This document shows, piece after piece, positions 10,918 through 23,314 of a stretch of DNA of 64,000 nt. The stretch is taken from positions 157,784,012 through 157,848,011 of the forward strand of contig OZ010791.1 in NCBI GenBank assembly GCA_963932465.1, given 5' to 3'. Source of the DNA: Maratus speciosus (taxonomy: Eukaryota > Arthropoda > Arachnida > Araneae > Salticidae). Below the pieces are notes generated by a model that was not told the origin of the DNA, made no database searches, and saw only the letters and a program-made list of their open reading frames with translations. The translations under genes were made by a program, and so were the position numbers. The first letter of the stretch is position 1, and each line of letters begins with the position of its first letter.

Positions 10918-12649
10918 TGCCTTTTGATGTCAACCTGCAGCACTTCCCGAACTCACAAAAAGAAATTCCTCGACCAGAAACCGAAAAAGAATTTTTGGCG
11001 ACCAGCAACTCGATTTGAACTGGGCACATTTCAACCCGAAACCGAAATGAAAGGAAAGTAAATCATGTTTTAATGCAATTAAGAAAAATAATCTAGAATT
11101 ATATCTCTAAAACCAATTTTATCTCTCATATAAAAAACTGACAAATCTATAGTCTAAATATTAAAACATAGTAAATAATAGCGAACACCGCGGTATAGTT
11201 GAATAGAGTTCTGCAGCGGGTTTGGTTGTCCCTACTTTTCTTTTTTGCGGATCGGTTTTAACCTAGAATAATCCTTGCGGGTCATATTTTCTAATGTAAA
11301 TTACCATTCATGGCCGTCTAGAGGGTAGTTATTTCTTTCTTTATTTTACTCCACTCCTGAAAAGTGCTTGTAACATGTAATTGCAATATTATAAATATAT
11401 TTTTTAATCGTTTGGTATTTTTTAGCGACCTAGGATATAGGCTTTTATCCATCCATCAATGGCGAAAATATGTAAAAGCAGGTTGTGATTAAATAGAAAA
11501 AAAAGCCTCTGACAGTTTGAAATTGCTTTATTATAGTGGGATCTACTTTATTTACTGTGATCTTTTCAAAAAAGAAAAAAAAATGGAAGCATTATATTCA
11601 AAGCAACTTTCGCAATAGCTGCAAAACAAATGGTGAGAAATGTACAGCAAATATCTGCCAATTTGTACGTTTGTCCGTTAGATACAGTTTGCATTGTAAT
11701 TCTGTCTTATTTTCGTCACAACTGTATGTGTGTGTGTGCTGTGTGCGTATTTTCAGTTGACAAAAGGCACTTTCATCTGCAATGTTTAAATTGGGATACA
11801 GTTAGATAAAACTTTTTGAAAAGAAAGCTCTCTATTTCTTGGTTTCAAGCATGAGAAACTTTACACTGCCTCTTCAGTCCAAGTCCAATCGCGTGATTTC
11901 TTCACGAAACACAACACATATCTGTTTATAGCTTATGTCCAGAACGTTACCGTGAATTAAAGAATGTCATTCTTCTTATAACTGACGTTTAAACTAAATT
12001 TATTTTATTCAGCTATGTAACATATCATTCATTTATAAGAGGAATGCTACAATACGATATCTGCAATTTTACAAGAAATGTATTGGTCTACATAAATTAG
12101 GACTTTGGCTGCATTGTAAGACTGCCAAAACAGCAGTAAATATTGAAGCCAATATTGTGACGTTATTTTTCTAAGAAATCTACGTGATTCCAAGTAAAAG
12201 AAAACAATAAAGAAAATTTCGCATTCTAGCATTCTTTTCCCTTGTGAACGATATGAAAAATATTTAATTTATTCAATAATCATTATATGATTGCATTTGC
12301 TTATTATCTATCGCTAAATAAGAATAATGCGACTTATAAAAAGTCCAAAAGTGACACTAACTAATGCAATTCTTTAAAAGTTACAGAACGGTGTAACGAG
12401 AACCAATCTATTATTTAAATTAATGAGCTTAATTTGTTATTATTTTTTTCATTCTAGTTTAATTAATTTTTAATGGTTTTCTTTTCAAATATTACTTCTA
12501 GAAAACGAAAATTTTATTATTGACGCTGGAAAGAAAAAGTCAACTTATATATGATTGTTTTATAAGGATATCATAGTTTAAAGAGTTTAAAGTTGTACTT
12601 ATGTGTGCAAATCATTTAATGCACAATTTTTGTAAATATTTTTGTAATA
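10918..12649. other. AT-rich spacer, nothing recognised
   Basis: Only short chance ORFs are present; no repeat partner elsewhere in the window was noticed. Confidence 0.5.
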
Positions 12650-12840
12650 TTACACTCTAAAACTGGGAGGAGTGAAAAGCTCACTCTTTGAAAGAGTGAC
12701 AGGCCTTTTCGCTCTTTTTGGAGTGAATTTTGTAAAAATACACTCCTTAAAGACTGGAATTTACCACTCTCTAGAAAGGAGAGCAATATCTCACTCCGTT
12801 ATCGAGAATGAAGTTGTCACTCCCGAAAGAGTGGCTTGCG
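12650..12840. repeat. Left GAGTG/CACTC palindromic array
   Basis: CACTC and GAGTG words alternate about every 15-25 bp. Local palindromes such as CACTCTTTGAAAGAGTG result. The spacers differ, so this is not a simple satellite. Confidence 0.85.
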
Positions 12841-12855
12841 TATGCATTGCTTATT

Positions 12856-12996
12856 AGCCAATCAGAACAGCAGGCGACAGCGCCCTCGTAAGATAAGAAA
12901 AATGATCACATTTTCGTCTGGTCCGCCATCTTAGGATTAACAGATAAGGATATCATTAAAATTATTCTTAATGGAATACATAAAATAAAGGTAAGT
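12856..12996 (+). promoter_or_regulatory. Promoter-like stretch with CCAAT box, CCGCCATCTT motif and splice donor
   Basis: Directly after the left array come AGCCAATCAGA (CCAAT box at 12858-12862), a GC-richer block (CAGCGCCCTCG), CCGCCATCTT (12923-12932; motifs of this kind are often found at animal transcription starts), and AAATAAAG|GTAAGT, a strong 5' splice site with its boundary at 12990/12991. A pyrimidine-rich acceptor-like site (TTTTTTTCTATTTCCTAG) ends at 16042. Together these could be a non-coding first exon of an element-encoded or host transcript. No coding exon was identified. Confidence 0.35.
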
Positions 12997-13166
12997 CTTA
13001 TTTAATTTTAACCATTTATTCGAGTAGATATGTTAAGATTATGCACTAAATAGTTGTATGTTGTATGGAAAAAGATTGATCGTTAGAGTGTTCTAAAGTG
13101 ATTGCCTGTTATATTTCTTCATGTAGCTATTTGAAATATAATTCGTTTAACAATTGAATACGCACA

Positions 13167-14057
13167 AGAGATCTGCACGGGCTGGCTCGTGCTCGGACCG
13201 ATTTTCACTCACGGAACTCGCAACTCGGGCCGGTCTCGGGCCACACTTTTTTCTGAAGGCTCGGGCCGGGCCTAGCTTATTTTTTCTGTACAAAGCCGGG
13301 ACTGGTTCATTCCGAGTCTTCACGACCCAAAATTTTCAGTCCTAATTTTGACCCAGCCCGTATGAAAATCATTGTCTGACCGTGGCCTGGCCTATTCAAA
13401 GGTCAGTAAAATTAGGTCTGGCCCAAAAATGTCTGCAAAAAATGCATACATTTTTAAATCGTCATTATTCTACCCTTAAACATTAAAATTTATTATTTTT
13501 AAAGAATACTAGATTTCTGCGCTTATTAAAATATGGCTAAATTAAAACATAGTAAAACGTGTGAAAAGAACCTGCGTATGACGGAACCCAGTTTTAAACT
13601 CGCTAACGTATTGATCCATGCATAATTAATATACTAATACATAAGAAAAGAATATATAATACATTTACACTCGCTGTGATGTAGTAATCACATTTAAATC
13701 TATTTGTTAAATTAAAATTGCGTATGAATTGTAGAGCGAATGACAGCAGGGAAAAACGAAACTACAGTCAAAAGGCAAGAGGAGAGAGACACACCTCCAA
13801 TATGACGCGGTCAACGTCACGCTTAATCTAAAAATAGATCAGGAAGAGGGGGAAAATCTGAAATCAAAGGTTCTGTTACTTGTGGTAAAAAGGAAAGAGA
13901 AAAAAAAAAACGATTTGAACGATGTTTTGCGTTGAAAATAAATAGTTTAAAACACGAGATAATAATGCTGCATTACAATTTAAAAAATAAATAATAAATG
14001 TGATGTAGTAATCACATTTATTTTTTTATTTATTTTTTTTTTTTTATAAAAAAAAAA

Positions 14058-14088
<31 letters not shown>

Positions 14089-14394
14089 GTGATTACTACA
14101 TCACACTCGCTAAGAAGGGAACTTGTCTATAACGAATTTTTTTTTCTTTTCTATACAATTCCATCTTACTGTATAGCATTTTCCAGATTTTTAACACTTC
14201 AAAAAAAATAAAAAATCAATGTTTTGTTGAAATTCCCTCGGGCCGAGATTTTAACTTTTTTCCGGGCCGGGCTCGGGCAGAACTTTTAAGTTTTTTACCG
14301 GGCCGGACCAAATTTTTTTCTACGGGCCGGGCCGAATTTTTTTTCTATGAGTCGGGCCGGGTCCTTGGAAATTTCGGACCGTGCAGACCTCTAA
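13167..14394. mobile_element. hAT-like non-autonomous element, copy 1
   Basis: The left end AGAGATCTGCACGG and the right end CCGTGCAGACCTCT are near-perfect inverted repeats. Both subterminal regions are rich in GGGCCGGGC-type words (13185-13430 and 14240-14380). A second copy with the same ends is at 44049-45419, where an 8-bp target duplication is visible. Here no exact duplication is seen. The interior is AT-rich, with an (AAT)n run at 14060-14090 and three copies (two direct, one inverted) of TGATGTAGTAATCACATTT (about 13675, 13998, 14084). No transposase. Confidence 0.8.
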
Positions 14395-14820
14395 GCTCAC
14401 AATGCTTAGCAAAAAAATAATCCAAACTTCATTAGTTCGGGAAATGTGAATTAAAAAAAAAAAAATGAGTGAAAATATTTTTTTATTCCCTTTCAATGCT
14501 GTGTTTGCAAATTATAAAATTTTACCAGCAACTAAAACAAAGAAGTTATATCTCTTTCGTTTGAAAGGGTGACTGACTCATAAGAGAAGATAGATTTTCT
14601 CAATCGTAGGAGACACGTCATTCGAAAAGATTAATTTGCCGTTCTATGAGATTTTTTTTTCTTTTGGTTTAATTTTGATTTCGGATTATATACAGTTAAG
14701 AGTATTTATTATTGTTTCAGAGTTAAATATGATATTTGATTTTAATTAATTTTTCAACTACATTCACATCATTAATATTCAATGATATTTGATGTTTATG
14801 ATATTACGAAAAGGTTGGTA

Positions 14821-15577
14821 CAGTGAAACCTCCCTGTGCGACCAACTCTAGTAGGCGATCACCTCCCTCAACGAGCATTTTTAAATGGAACGAAATTTAT
14901 TCTCATAGGCTCAATACTCATTTGACCTCCATTCAGAGACCATCCCAGTTGAACCCCCTCCATGAGAGACCGATTTCTTTGAAGAAAATGAAATAAATTC
15001 CGTTTTTTCCTGGTCGCTTGAAGAAGAATTTATTAAAAAAATAATTCCGGAGAGTGCATTATTCATCAAACTTCTAAACTAAGTTTAGATTTTTTTTTAT
15101 TCCGGTAACTTTTAAGTGTTTAATCCCCTTTGTGCCTTTTTAGGCAATGAATTTAACTCTGATTACAAATTAAGACTGACGGTTAATAAACTCCTCTGCC
15201 CTGTTGTGTCAAAACTCTCAAAGAAATAGATAAAGTAAAGAAATCGTCATTATTTGTTCCCGTCCACAAAAAAATGCATTTATTTACTGAACTTCGAAAG
15301 GACTTGGAAATAAAAATTATAAAACTGTAAAATTAAAGCAAAGCTCAATGTGTTCATTTTTTAAACTCTGCAGTAATTAACTTATGTACTTAACTTTTAT
15401 TTTGATACTTAAATTTTTATATTTTTTCCTAGTGTGAAAAATAAATTTAAGTAACATTGTTACCATTTTCCAACAATTAAAATCTATATTTAAATATGAC
15501 CTCCATTAAGAGACCACCTCTCGCAGAGACCAATTTTTGTTGGAACAGTACGTGGTCGTTTTAGGGAGGTTTTACTG
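14821..15577. mobile_element. pogo/Tigger-type MITE
   Basis: The ends are CAGTGAAACCTCCCTGTG (14821) and the inverted match AGGGAGGTTTTACTG (to 15577), flanked by TA at 14819-14820 and 15578-15579. Subterminal GAGACCA words recur on both sides. The length is 757 bp, with no transposase. Confidence 0.88.
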
Positions 15578-16867
15578 TACATTAATTTTTTTAAATTGTA
15601 TCTAAACATTTTTCGCGGGCTATGATTTTAAAATTTCGAGACTGAGTAATATAAAAAAAAAAAAATACTTATAGACATTCTACATCAGTTATTAAATTTC
15701 CTTCAATTTAAACGCATTTTCTACGTTTTTGATGCACGTAATTTTTGGCACTAAAAATAAAACATGATATTTAAGCATTGAAATAAAATGTTTTTTATGC
15801 CTGTTCTGAAGTTTATCGATAAGACAGCTTTAGTATATTTTTTTAAAAGTTCATATTTTCTTACATGATTTAGGACTGAATATTTTTTTAAAGAGATTAA
15901 TAACTACTTTTTTACATTAAAATGTTTTTCAAACAATAAGAACTTTTATATGCAGTCATTCACTTTATTTTTATTAAAATTCATACAGATACAAATAAAT
16001 GTAATGTGTTTATTTTTATATTTATTTTTTTCTATTTCCTAGGTCAGTCTTTTCCTATAAAACATAGCAAATCTATTTTGCTCATTCTCCCAAAATACTA
16101 TATCTACGGGAATAAAAAATTTAAATTAAATATGACTTACCGTGTCGTTTCATTAATAAGTATTGTTTTCAACAATAATGGGCCAAAATTAGAAATCATG
16201 ATTAAGTTAAGGAATATTTTTAAAAGACATATATATACATATTCCAGAGAACTTAAAATTTAGACTACATGATCATATTAAATAAAACAAAAGCAAATCA
16301 CAGCGGAAAAAAATACACATTCTTAATATTTAAATCCTACTTAGAACTCATTTTTAAAAAAATATGTAAGTTTATAAGCATTGTTTTTAAGTAAAAAAAT
16401 GAAAAATATTTTAGAACAATAAGACTTTGCAAAAATAGCAATAATTTACGGAAAAACTCCGGTAAAAAGATAGGAATTTATATTTAAAACCAAAAATCAA
16501 AATGACATCAAACATTGTTAAACATATAATATCCACCTATTAAAAAGTTATTTATAAAACATTAAAAGTAATATTTTTATAGGGTATGCAATAAAAGCAA
16601 ACGCAAAGGATAAAATTGGAATAAAATATATTAGTTTATTTCTGTCAGTAATCTAAATTAAATTCATATGTAACTTTAACGGATTTTTTCCTTAAAAGTT
16701 CAATTAGTGTTACAAACTATGAATTAAATAAATATTGCTGATAAAGTATTTTATTCCAATCTTTACCACGCTTGTATCTATTTTCATTGCATGCTGTAAA
16801 AGATGTGATTCTTTTAAAATGCCCATAAAAGCAAAATAAAAAAAGAATTGACTCCATAAAAAATTAA
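15578..16867. other. AT-rich interior of the composite segment
   Basis: The only notable items are the acceptor-like site ending at 16042 and an 85-codon open frame around 16006-16263, which shows no recognisable domain. Confidence 0.4.
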
Positions 16868-17176
16868 CATTCACTTCTATGAAAGAGTGACTATTCACTC
16901 CTACCAGGGGTGAAAAACCGCACTCCTTTAGCAAGAGTGAATAGTCACTCTTCCGAAAGAGTGATTATCCACCCCTGTTTAGAGTGACTATTCACTTCCC
17001 AGGAGTGACTATTCACTTCCCAGGAGTGACTATTCACTCTTTCAGAGAGTCAAAAATTTCACTTTTGCTCAGAGTGAATAGTCACTCTAAAGAGGTTGGG
17101 CATATTTTGACTCTGCGATAGAGTGACTATTCACTCCTCTGGAGTGAATAGTCACTCCTTTTTATTTAGAGTGTAA
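16868..17176. repeat. Right GAGTG/CACTC palindromic array
   Basis: More than a dozen GAGTG/CACTC words occur, often as GAGTGAATAGTCACTC or its near-variants. The block GGAGTGACTATTCACTTCCC occurs twice in tandem near 17000-17030. The array ends in TTTAGAGTGT. Confidence 0.88.
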
Positions 17177-17369
17177 ATTTATAGATTATACTTCAAATAA
17201 ATCCGTAAATGACTATAAAATTTCAAGATGAAAATTTTATCTTAAATTAAATTGTAGACTTACATAAATATCATTTTTACTTTCTCTAGTTTCTTAGTTC
17301 TATTAAACATTTGAAGAAAATGCAAACCCAAAATTTGGAAATTACGGGAGGAAATGAATGTACTATGAT

Positions 17370-17825
17370 GCATTGAGCATTTACTTCAGTCACGCGAAAA
17401 GACCTGCTCGCTAATACTAATTTCCATGGAAGAAATTTTTTAAGATATCTCGTTTGCATTTAAATATTTTTAAAGTATTTTTTTTTTTTTTTGCATTGGA
17501 TAGCTGAGATCGATCTGCACAAGGGCCGTTTTTTACTTTTTCGATTTTGTTTCAAGATTTTTTTTTTTAATGATGATGATGCTTTTACTTTCAAAACCGG
17601 TTCCGAAAGTAAAAGTCTCCTAATTAAAAAATACCTGAAAACAAAAACGAAAAAGTAAAAAACGGCCGATGTAGAGATCGACCTCAGCTACCCAATGCAA
17701 AAAAAAAAATCATTTAAAAATATTTATATCCAAACGAGATATCTTTAAAAAAATCTCCCATTGCATTGACATTAGCAAACAAGTGTTTTCGCCTGAGTAA
17801 AGTAGCCTCTTAAGTAAAAAAAATC
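17370..17825. mobile_element. Foldback element, about 450 bp
   Basis: The sequence is a long imperfect palindrome centred near 17598 (CTTTTACTTTC ... GAAAGTAAAAG). Arm blocks that pair are GGCCGTTTTTTACTTTTTCG, GGTAGCTGAG-type and GATATCTCGTTTG. The outer pair is ATTAGCRARCARGTSTTTTCGC. No coding capacity. The 79-codon minus-strand ORF inside is a shadow. Confidence 0.8.
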
Positions 17826-18129
17826 CTTTCTTATCTCTGTCTAGCCACCAGATTTCCAGACTTTTTGAGTTTCTTTCATTTCGCATTGAATTTTTTTTTT
17901 GGTTGAGTTTTGCCAGTTTTGTTTGTTTAATTTTAGGCAAACTTTTCATAAGATTCGAGTAAAATAGCTTTAATTATAATTTAAACTCTTTAAATGTAGT
18001 TTTTAATAACAACTGGCTGTTAGATATGGATTTTTATTAACTTTCCATTAGATTTATATTTTTGGATGTGATTAATAGCTTGATACTTCTCATTTTATTT
18101 TATTTTAATCTGAAATAAGCATCATTAAC

Positions 18130-18420
18130 TTAGGAAAATTTTTTCTAAATGTCTTCTAAAAAGAAAACAAAACTTAATGTTGGAAAACGTAAAGCCATTC
18201 ACATAAATCACCTTACACAATAAAAGGAAAACAATCTCGAAAGAAATATGCATGTGCGAAAACAATTTAATTACATTCCTGAAGTATTAAAACTCCGATT
18301 AAAGAAGCTTCGTTTGTTATTTTTATCTTCAAATTCCCGCTGATAATGATGTAACTTTCAATGCGCCATCCAGTTGCAAGTTTTTTGCAATAAAATATAA
18401 GGGTTTACTTCTTTTGTCTA
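18130..18420. repeat. Dispersed repeat, single copy of the 390-bp family
   Basis: It shares GAAATATGCATGTG, CTGAAGTATTAAAACT, CGCTGATAATGATGTA and TTTCAATGCRCCAT blocks with the tandem copies at 38126-39370 and the interrupted copy at 35525-36280. Confidence 0.7.
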
Positions 18421-18623
18421 AGATTTGATGTGGGGGGAAAAAGCGGACAATTAAAATTTCGATGCGGAAGGTAGAATTTCACATTATGTTTCTCTTTATT
18501 TTGGTTTTTAAAATAAAATATTAAGTTTTTAAAGGTGAAGCGTCATTAAAATCCTTTTAAAGATAAAGCATGTTTCTATTTTCGAATGAAATTCAATCTA
18601 TTGTAACTGGGCTTTCATTTTAA

Positions 18624-19153
18624 CTCCTTATGTACTGAATTATGAATTTATGAAAATTTTATCTTCTAAAAAATTTTTCGTGAATTTTTGAAGCTACATT
18701 AGAAGATTTACATAATCATTTAATAAATTTTAGAAGGATTTTAGAAGGATTGAAGGATTTAGAAGGATTAACTAAATTTGAATTTATAGGGATTTTCTGC
18801 AATATTTATAACCCCACTAAAATTATTTATTTCAAATATTTTTCTTAGTATTTTGTAGAAATAGGAAATGTACAAATATAATATCTTACAATAGAAATAT
18901 AAAAATATTTCGGAATTGAAAAATTCCCCCTCCCCTCCCCCCAACGCCAAGAAAGCTGAAAAGATGAAAAGGCAAAAGAAATCATCCTTTTAAAAATATT
19001 TTTGTTTTGTGTAACCGATAATGCTTTTGGAACAAGATAAAGTAATGTATCTATAACTCATTCTAAACTGTATTACTACTAATCGATATATGAAATGAAC
19101 TTTCTAACAAGTTATTTTAATGGTACTTATAAGTACCATCAGTGGATAAAGAA
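18624..19153. mobile_element. piggyBac-type MITE, copy 1
   Basis: It is flanked by TTAA (18620-18623 and 19154-19157) and is homologous along its length to 43221-43741, also flanked by TTAA. Copy 2 has the cleaner ends, CGCTTTGTGTCCC and, inverted, ACCTTTATGCCCC. Near the right end both carry a small palindrome (GGTACTTATAAGTACC here). TTAA target duplication and CCCTTT-like ends are typical of piggyBac. No transposase. Confidence 0.75.
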
Positions 19154-19315
19154 TTAAGAAGGCTCGATATTTTTCGAGTGTTTTGAGTAAACATTTCTGG
19201 TCTTTCCAAAAATGTAAAAGAAAAAGCATAATTGAGTAATACAGTATGAGTAATTCGTATGATTAATAAATTGTAGAAACCATGCATTTACTCATGCATA
19301 TGGTTGGGTAAACAT

Positions 19316-19890
19316 TGTAAAAATCTAAATAAAATCTTAGTTTCAAACATATGGCATTTGATGAATAAATAACATTAGACTATCTTTTGGGGTTGCTCTT
19401 TTTATTAATGTTGTTTGTTTTGTTAAGGTATGTAAAAATCTAAATAAAATCTTAGTTTCAAACACATGGCATTTGATGCATAAATAACATTAGACTATCT
19501 TTTGGGGTTGCTCTTTTTATTATTGTTGTTTGTTTTGTTAAGATATGTAAAAATCTAAATAAAATCTTAGTTTCAAACATATGGCTTTTGATGAATAAAT
19601 AACATTAGACTATCTTTTGGGGTTGCTCTTTTTATTATTATTATTTGTTTTGTTAAGGTATGTAAAAATCTAAATAAAATCTTAGTTTCAAACATATGAC
19701 ATTTGATGAATAAATAACATTAGACTATTTTTTGGGATTGCTCTTTTTATTATTGTTGTTTGTTTTGTTAAGGTATGTAAAAATCTAAATAAAATCTTAG
19801 TTTCAAACATATGGCATTTGATGAATAAATAACATTAGACTATCTTTTGGAGTTGCTCTTTTTATTATTGTTATTTGTTTAGTTAAGGTA
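19316..19890. repeat. Five tandem copies of a 115-bp unit
   Basis: AAATCTAAATAAAATCTTAG recurs at 19321, 19436, 19551, 19666 and 19781, exactly 115 bp apart. Divergence is a few substitutions per unit. Confidence 0.97.
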
Positions 19891-20139
19891 TCTGCTAACA
19901 TTCAAATAGCTGTTTTGGTGAAAATTAATTTTTCGAAATTTGTTTTATTGTTTTATGAGTTATGGCCAATTTAATAAACAGGAAGTAATGAGTATACCTT
20001 AAGTGGGCGTATGAAGGCCAGGAGAAATATAAACAATGTTTGTATGCATGTTTTCTTACGTCATCTACATACAAAATCCCAATAAATCTCAATTGACACT
20101 TCTAGATTAATTTTATAGATAAAAAACATATATATATAT

Positions 20140-20518
20140 ATATTATATCATTTCAAAATGCTAAAACAACATAACTTCAAAAGGAAGGTGTATATCTGTA
20201 GAAATTTTTAAACAGTAAAATATTTATAAAAACAAAAACAAGAAAGACAGGTAAAAAACAAAAACAGTCTGTTCTTCATCAGTGGGAGGACAGACAGAAA
20301 ACTAACTCCACCCCCCACTTTTTAAAATTTGCAGGTTTCTGAACACATGTTCACCCCGCATTTAATACTGAAAACTATTGTCATTTTATTAATCTAATTA
20401 CATTAAAAAACTAAAACAACTCAAATTAAAAACTAACAAACATAATAATAACCATACAAAAACAAAAAACTTTAATAAAAATGTCTTTTAGAGGAATGCT
20501 TAAATTATCATTAAACTG

Positions 20519-20549
<31 letters not shown>

Positions 20550-23254
20550 AAAAAAGAAAAAAATATAAGAAAATAGCATGAATGCAGAATAAACATGCGC
20601 CCCCCCAAACCCGCAAAATGAAATTTCTCAAAACATGAATACCTGTATAATGTTTTCCACCCGTCAACTATAAACAAATAAATTTTTTCTTCCAAATCCA
20701 TTATCAAAAGCCAGAAATTCCAGGTCTGCAACATTCTTTCGTTTCAATTCATCGATAGACACCCGTTCTTTTATCAAGACTTTAGGATGCCCATTTCATA
20801 CAGAAAGATCCAGAAGGCTGCTATCACATGTTCACGCCGACAGTCCACATCGTTGCCATTCACTTTTAAGAACTGTCTTTAAATAATATTTCAAAAACTT
20901 AATAGGATAATTGTTATTGTAAAATAAATTAGCCAATAACTTAAAAATCTGTTTATAAAAATTACTGTCTCTGCCACAAATTTTATTGAACCGTATCAAT
21001 TGATTAATAATTATATTTATGTAAATTTTTTTATGCAAATTTGAAAACCAATGTGGCATGCTTCTAGTAAAAAAATTAAAACTATTTCTTTTATCGTACA
21101 AATCCAAAATCAAATTATTATCACTAATTTTGAATAAAATATCTAAAAATTCTGCATTATAATCATCACTGTTTGCTCTGTTCAATTTTAAACAATTTGG
21201 ATATATAATATCATATTCATTAGAAAAATCAAAATTAAAAATCAAAATATCATCAATATACCTAAAGACCTTTAAAGACTTATTACATTTCATAGTATAT
21301 TTAAATTCATAATAAAATAAAAATAAATTAGCTGCTGTACTAGAATAGTTTGTTCCCATCCCTATACCACATATTTGATTGAAGGTATTATTGTTAAAAG
21401 TTACATAATTATTATAAAAACAAAAATGACATAAACTTGAAAATAAATCTCTATTTATATTTAATTCATCATTTATACAAAAAACATCAAAAATACTCAT
21501 TAAAACTTCATAAAGTGAATCAATAGGTATATTGGTGAACAGATTTTCAAAATCGAATACCTGCATTGTCAGAGGAGTCAAAGGCAATTTGCTCAAAATT
21601 TCAACACTATTGTCAATTGACCAGAAATAACTATACTTCTTAAATTTATGCTTTAAAAAATCATAAATCTTTTTTAATAAATTCTGTAAACCAATATTAA
21701 AATTTTTGTTAATGCTTCTAGAAGTACTACAAATAAATCTAAATTTAATCGGATCTTTATGAAATTTAGGCGTTAAGAAAATAAATGGCAAACAGTGGTG
21801 ATTAGAAACATCAAAATTATAAGAAAACATACTTTTAACTTTCTTCTTATATGCAAAAAATTTTTTAACTACAGGATTTTTTTCAATATTAATTTTTGAA
21901 TAAAAATTTTCATTACCTAATTCACTCTCTATTTTTTCAACATAAAACTTTTTTCATACTATTGCATAATTATTAGCTGCTTTGTCCACAGGGACTATAA
22001 CAAAATTATTTTGTAAACTTTCAATAAATTTTATATCTTCATCTTTAAAACTTTGATATTCATATTCATCAGAATTTAAATAATCTTTTAAAAAATTATT
22101 GAAATGCCCCAAAATTTGAGACTTCCATTCAAAAAATGCCTCCAAAGGCATACTAAATTTATAACTATATTTCTTTATAAAATTATTGACATTATCCTTA
22201 AAAATTTTTACTACCTTATTACTATTAATTTTACTATTGATTCTAAACTTTGTACCAAAATTCATTAGATATTTTACATTTTTATTCTTGATTATATCAA
22301 GATTACCTGTAATTATGTGTCCATGATAATTATCTATAAAATCTTTAAATTCCGTATTATTACAACAACAAGTTAAAACTGTATTAACATTTAAAAAAGC
22401 TATTTGTCTGTAATTAAAAATCTTATTACTTAATGGTTTATGATAATTATATGAAACTGAAATGATACATTCTTTAAGAGGAAAAAGGTCGTAAATCTGT
22501 TTGCATATTGCATTTAAATTCAAATTATCAAAAGATTTTTGTTGAAATTTTATATTAAAATAAATAACTTCTTTATTAACTTTCTCTCTATTCATTAACT
22601 TAAAATTAATTAAATCATATAATAAATCTTTAAACTGTAAATTTTTAAATTTAAAAACATCCAAACATTTTTTAATTTTCTTAAGCACATTTATCTTTAA
22701 TTTAAAAACCTCCATTTTAATATTTTTAACACTATAATTATTATCAAAAACAAATTCCATATCCTTAATCCATATATTAGGAATTATATAATTAGTACTT
22801 TTATTATATTTACGAGAACCCCTCTTTCCTCTTTTTATATCAACTTTTTCATTAAAATTATAAAATAAATCATATACATTTTTAACCTTCAATAAATTAA
22901 CTTTATTAACCAATGTATTTAATCCAAATGGATATATAGTTTTAAACTTCAACATATAATCATTTTCTTTTTCCAATCTATTATTTTTAGCTTCAACATG
23001 ATCCAAAATTTGAATATTAATATTATTAAAACTATGAATTCTAAAATGTAAAATTTCAAATGTGGGGCATTTCTTATTATCATTGTATACATCTGATCTA
23101 TGCTGATTAATTCTGACATGTAGTTCACCCTCCGTCTGCCCTACATAACTTTGCTGTCAAGTTAAACAATTAATTTTATAAATTACGTTATTATATTTAC
23201 AAAAAGGAATATAATCATTTAATTGAGGTGGACTGTCAGCATGAGCAACAATAC
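20140..23254 (-). mobile_element. Naiad-type Penelope-like element, left (5'-truncated) copy
   Basis: This arm is an inverted, nearly identical copy of 23355-26454. Every coding position p pairs with 46609 minus p, so there are no indels in the coding part. The only length difference noticed is a poly-A tract (20519-20548 region) about 15 bp longer. The outer 3' end abuts a TA microsatellite (20129-20142). The inner end at 23254 lacks the first 14 codons, including the start and first zinc-motif cysteines, that the right copy has in the 23255-23354 spacer. Confidence 0.93.
20832..23252 (-). pseudogene. GIY-YIG/reverse transcriptase polyprotein, 5'-truncated Naiad copy
   Basis: The frame matches the right-hand copy from residue 15 on, with the same in-frame UGA codons (complement at 23157-23159 and 21954-21956, and the UGA at 20832-20834 after the RT). 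Two residue differences from the right copy were noticed in about 680 compared: IYDF instead of IFDF, and the RT active site reads YIDDI instead of YIDDS. It therefore has the more canonical catalytic motif but lacks its own start codon and the UxxxRCxxC motif. It would be expressed only from an upstream start, and none was seen. It is probably non-functional for the N-terminus and otherwise fresh. Confidence 0.88.
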
Positions 23255-23314
23255 ATGAATAAATATGTTACGATATTTGAATAAATATGTTACGATATAT
23301 ATCTAGATAAAAAT

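Larger units (their letters stand above)
12650..17176. mobile_element. Composite 4.5-kb segment bounded by palindromic GAGTG arrays, putative large transposon
   Basis: The left limit reads ACACTCTAAA (about 12652) and the right limit reads TTTAGAGTGT (to about 17174), which are inverted repeats of each other. Just inside each lies a 200-300-bp array built from GAGTG/CACTC words. Only the left array carries the left end and only the right array the right end, so I treat them as the two termini of one element. The interior holds two nested MITEs (13167-14394 and 14821-15577) and otherwise AT-rich DNA with no recognisable transposase. Single-element status is an inference. Confidence 0.5.

Noticed and set aside
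10641..11018. 125-codon ORF as a gene
   Set aside because: It spans an inverted-repeat MITE. The arms encode unrelated peptides and no domain is recognisable.
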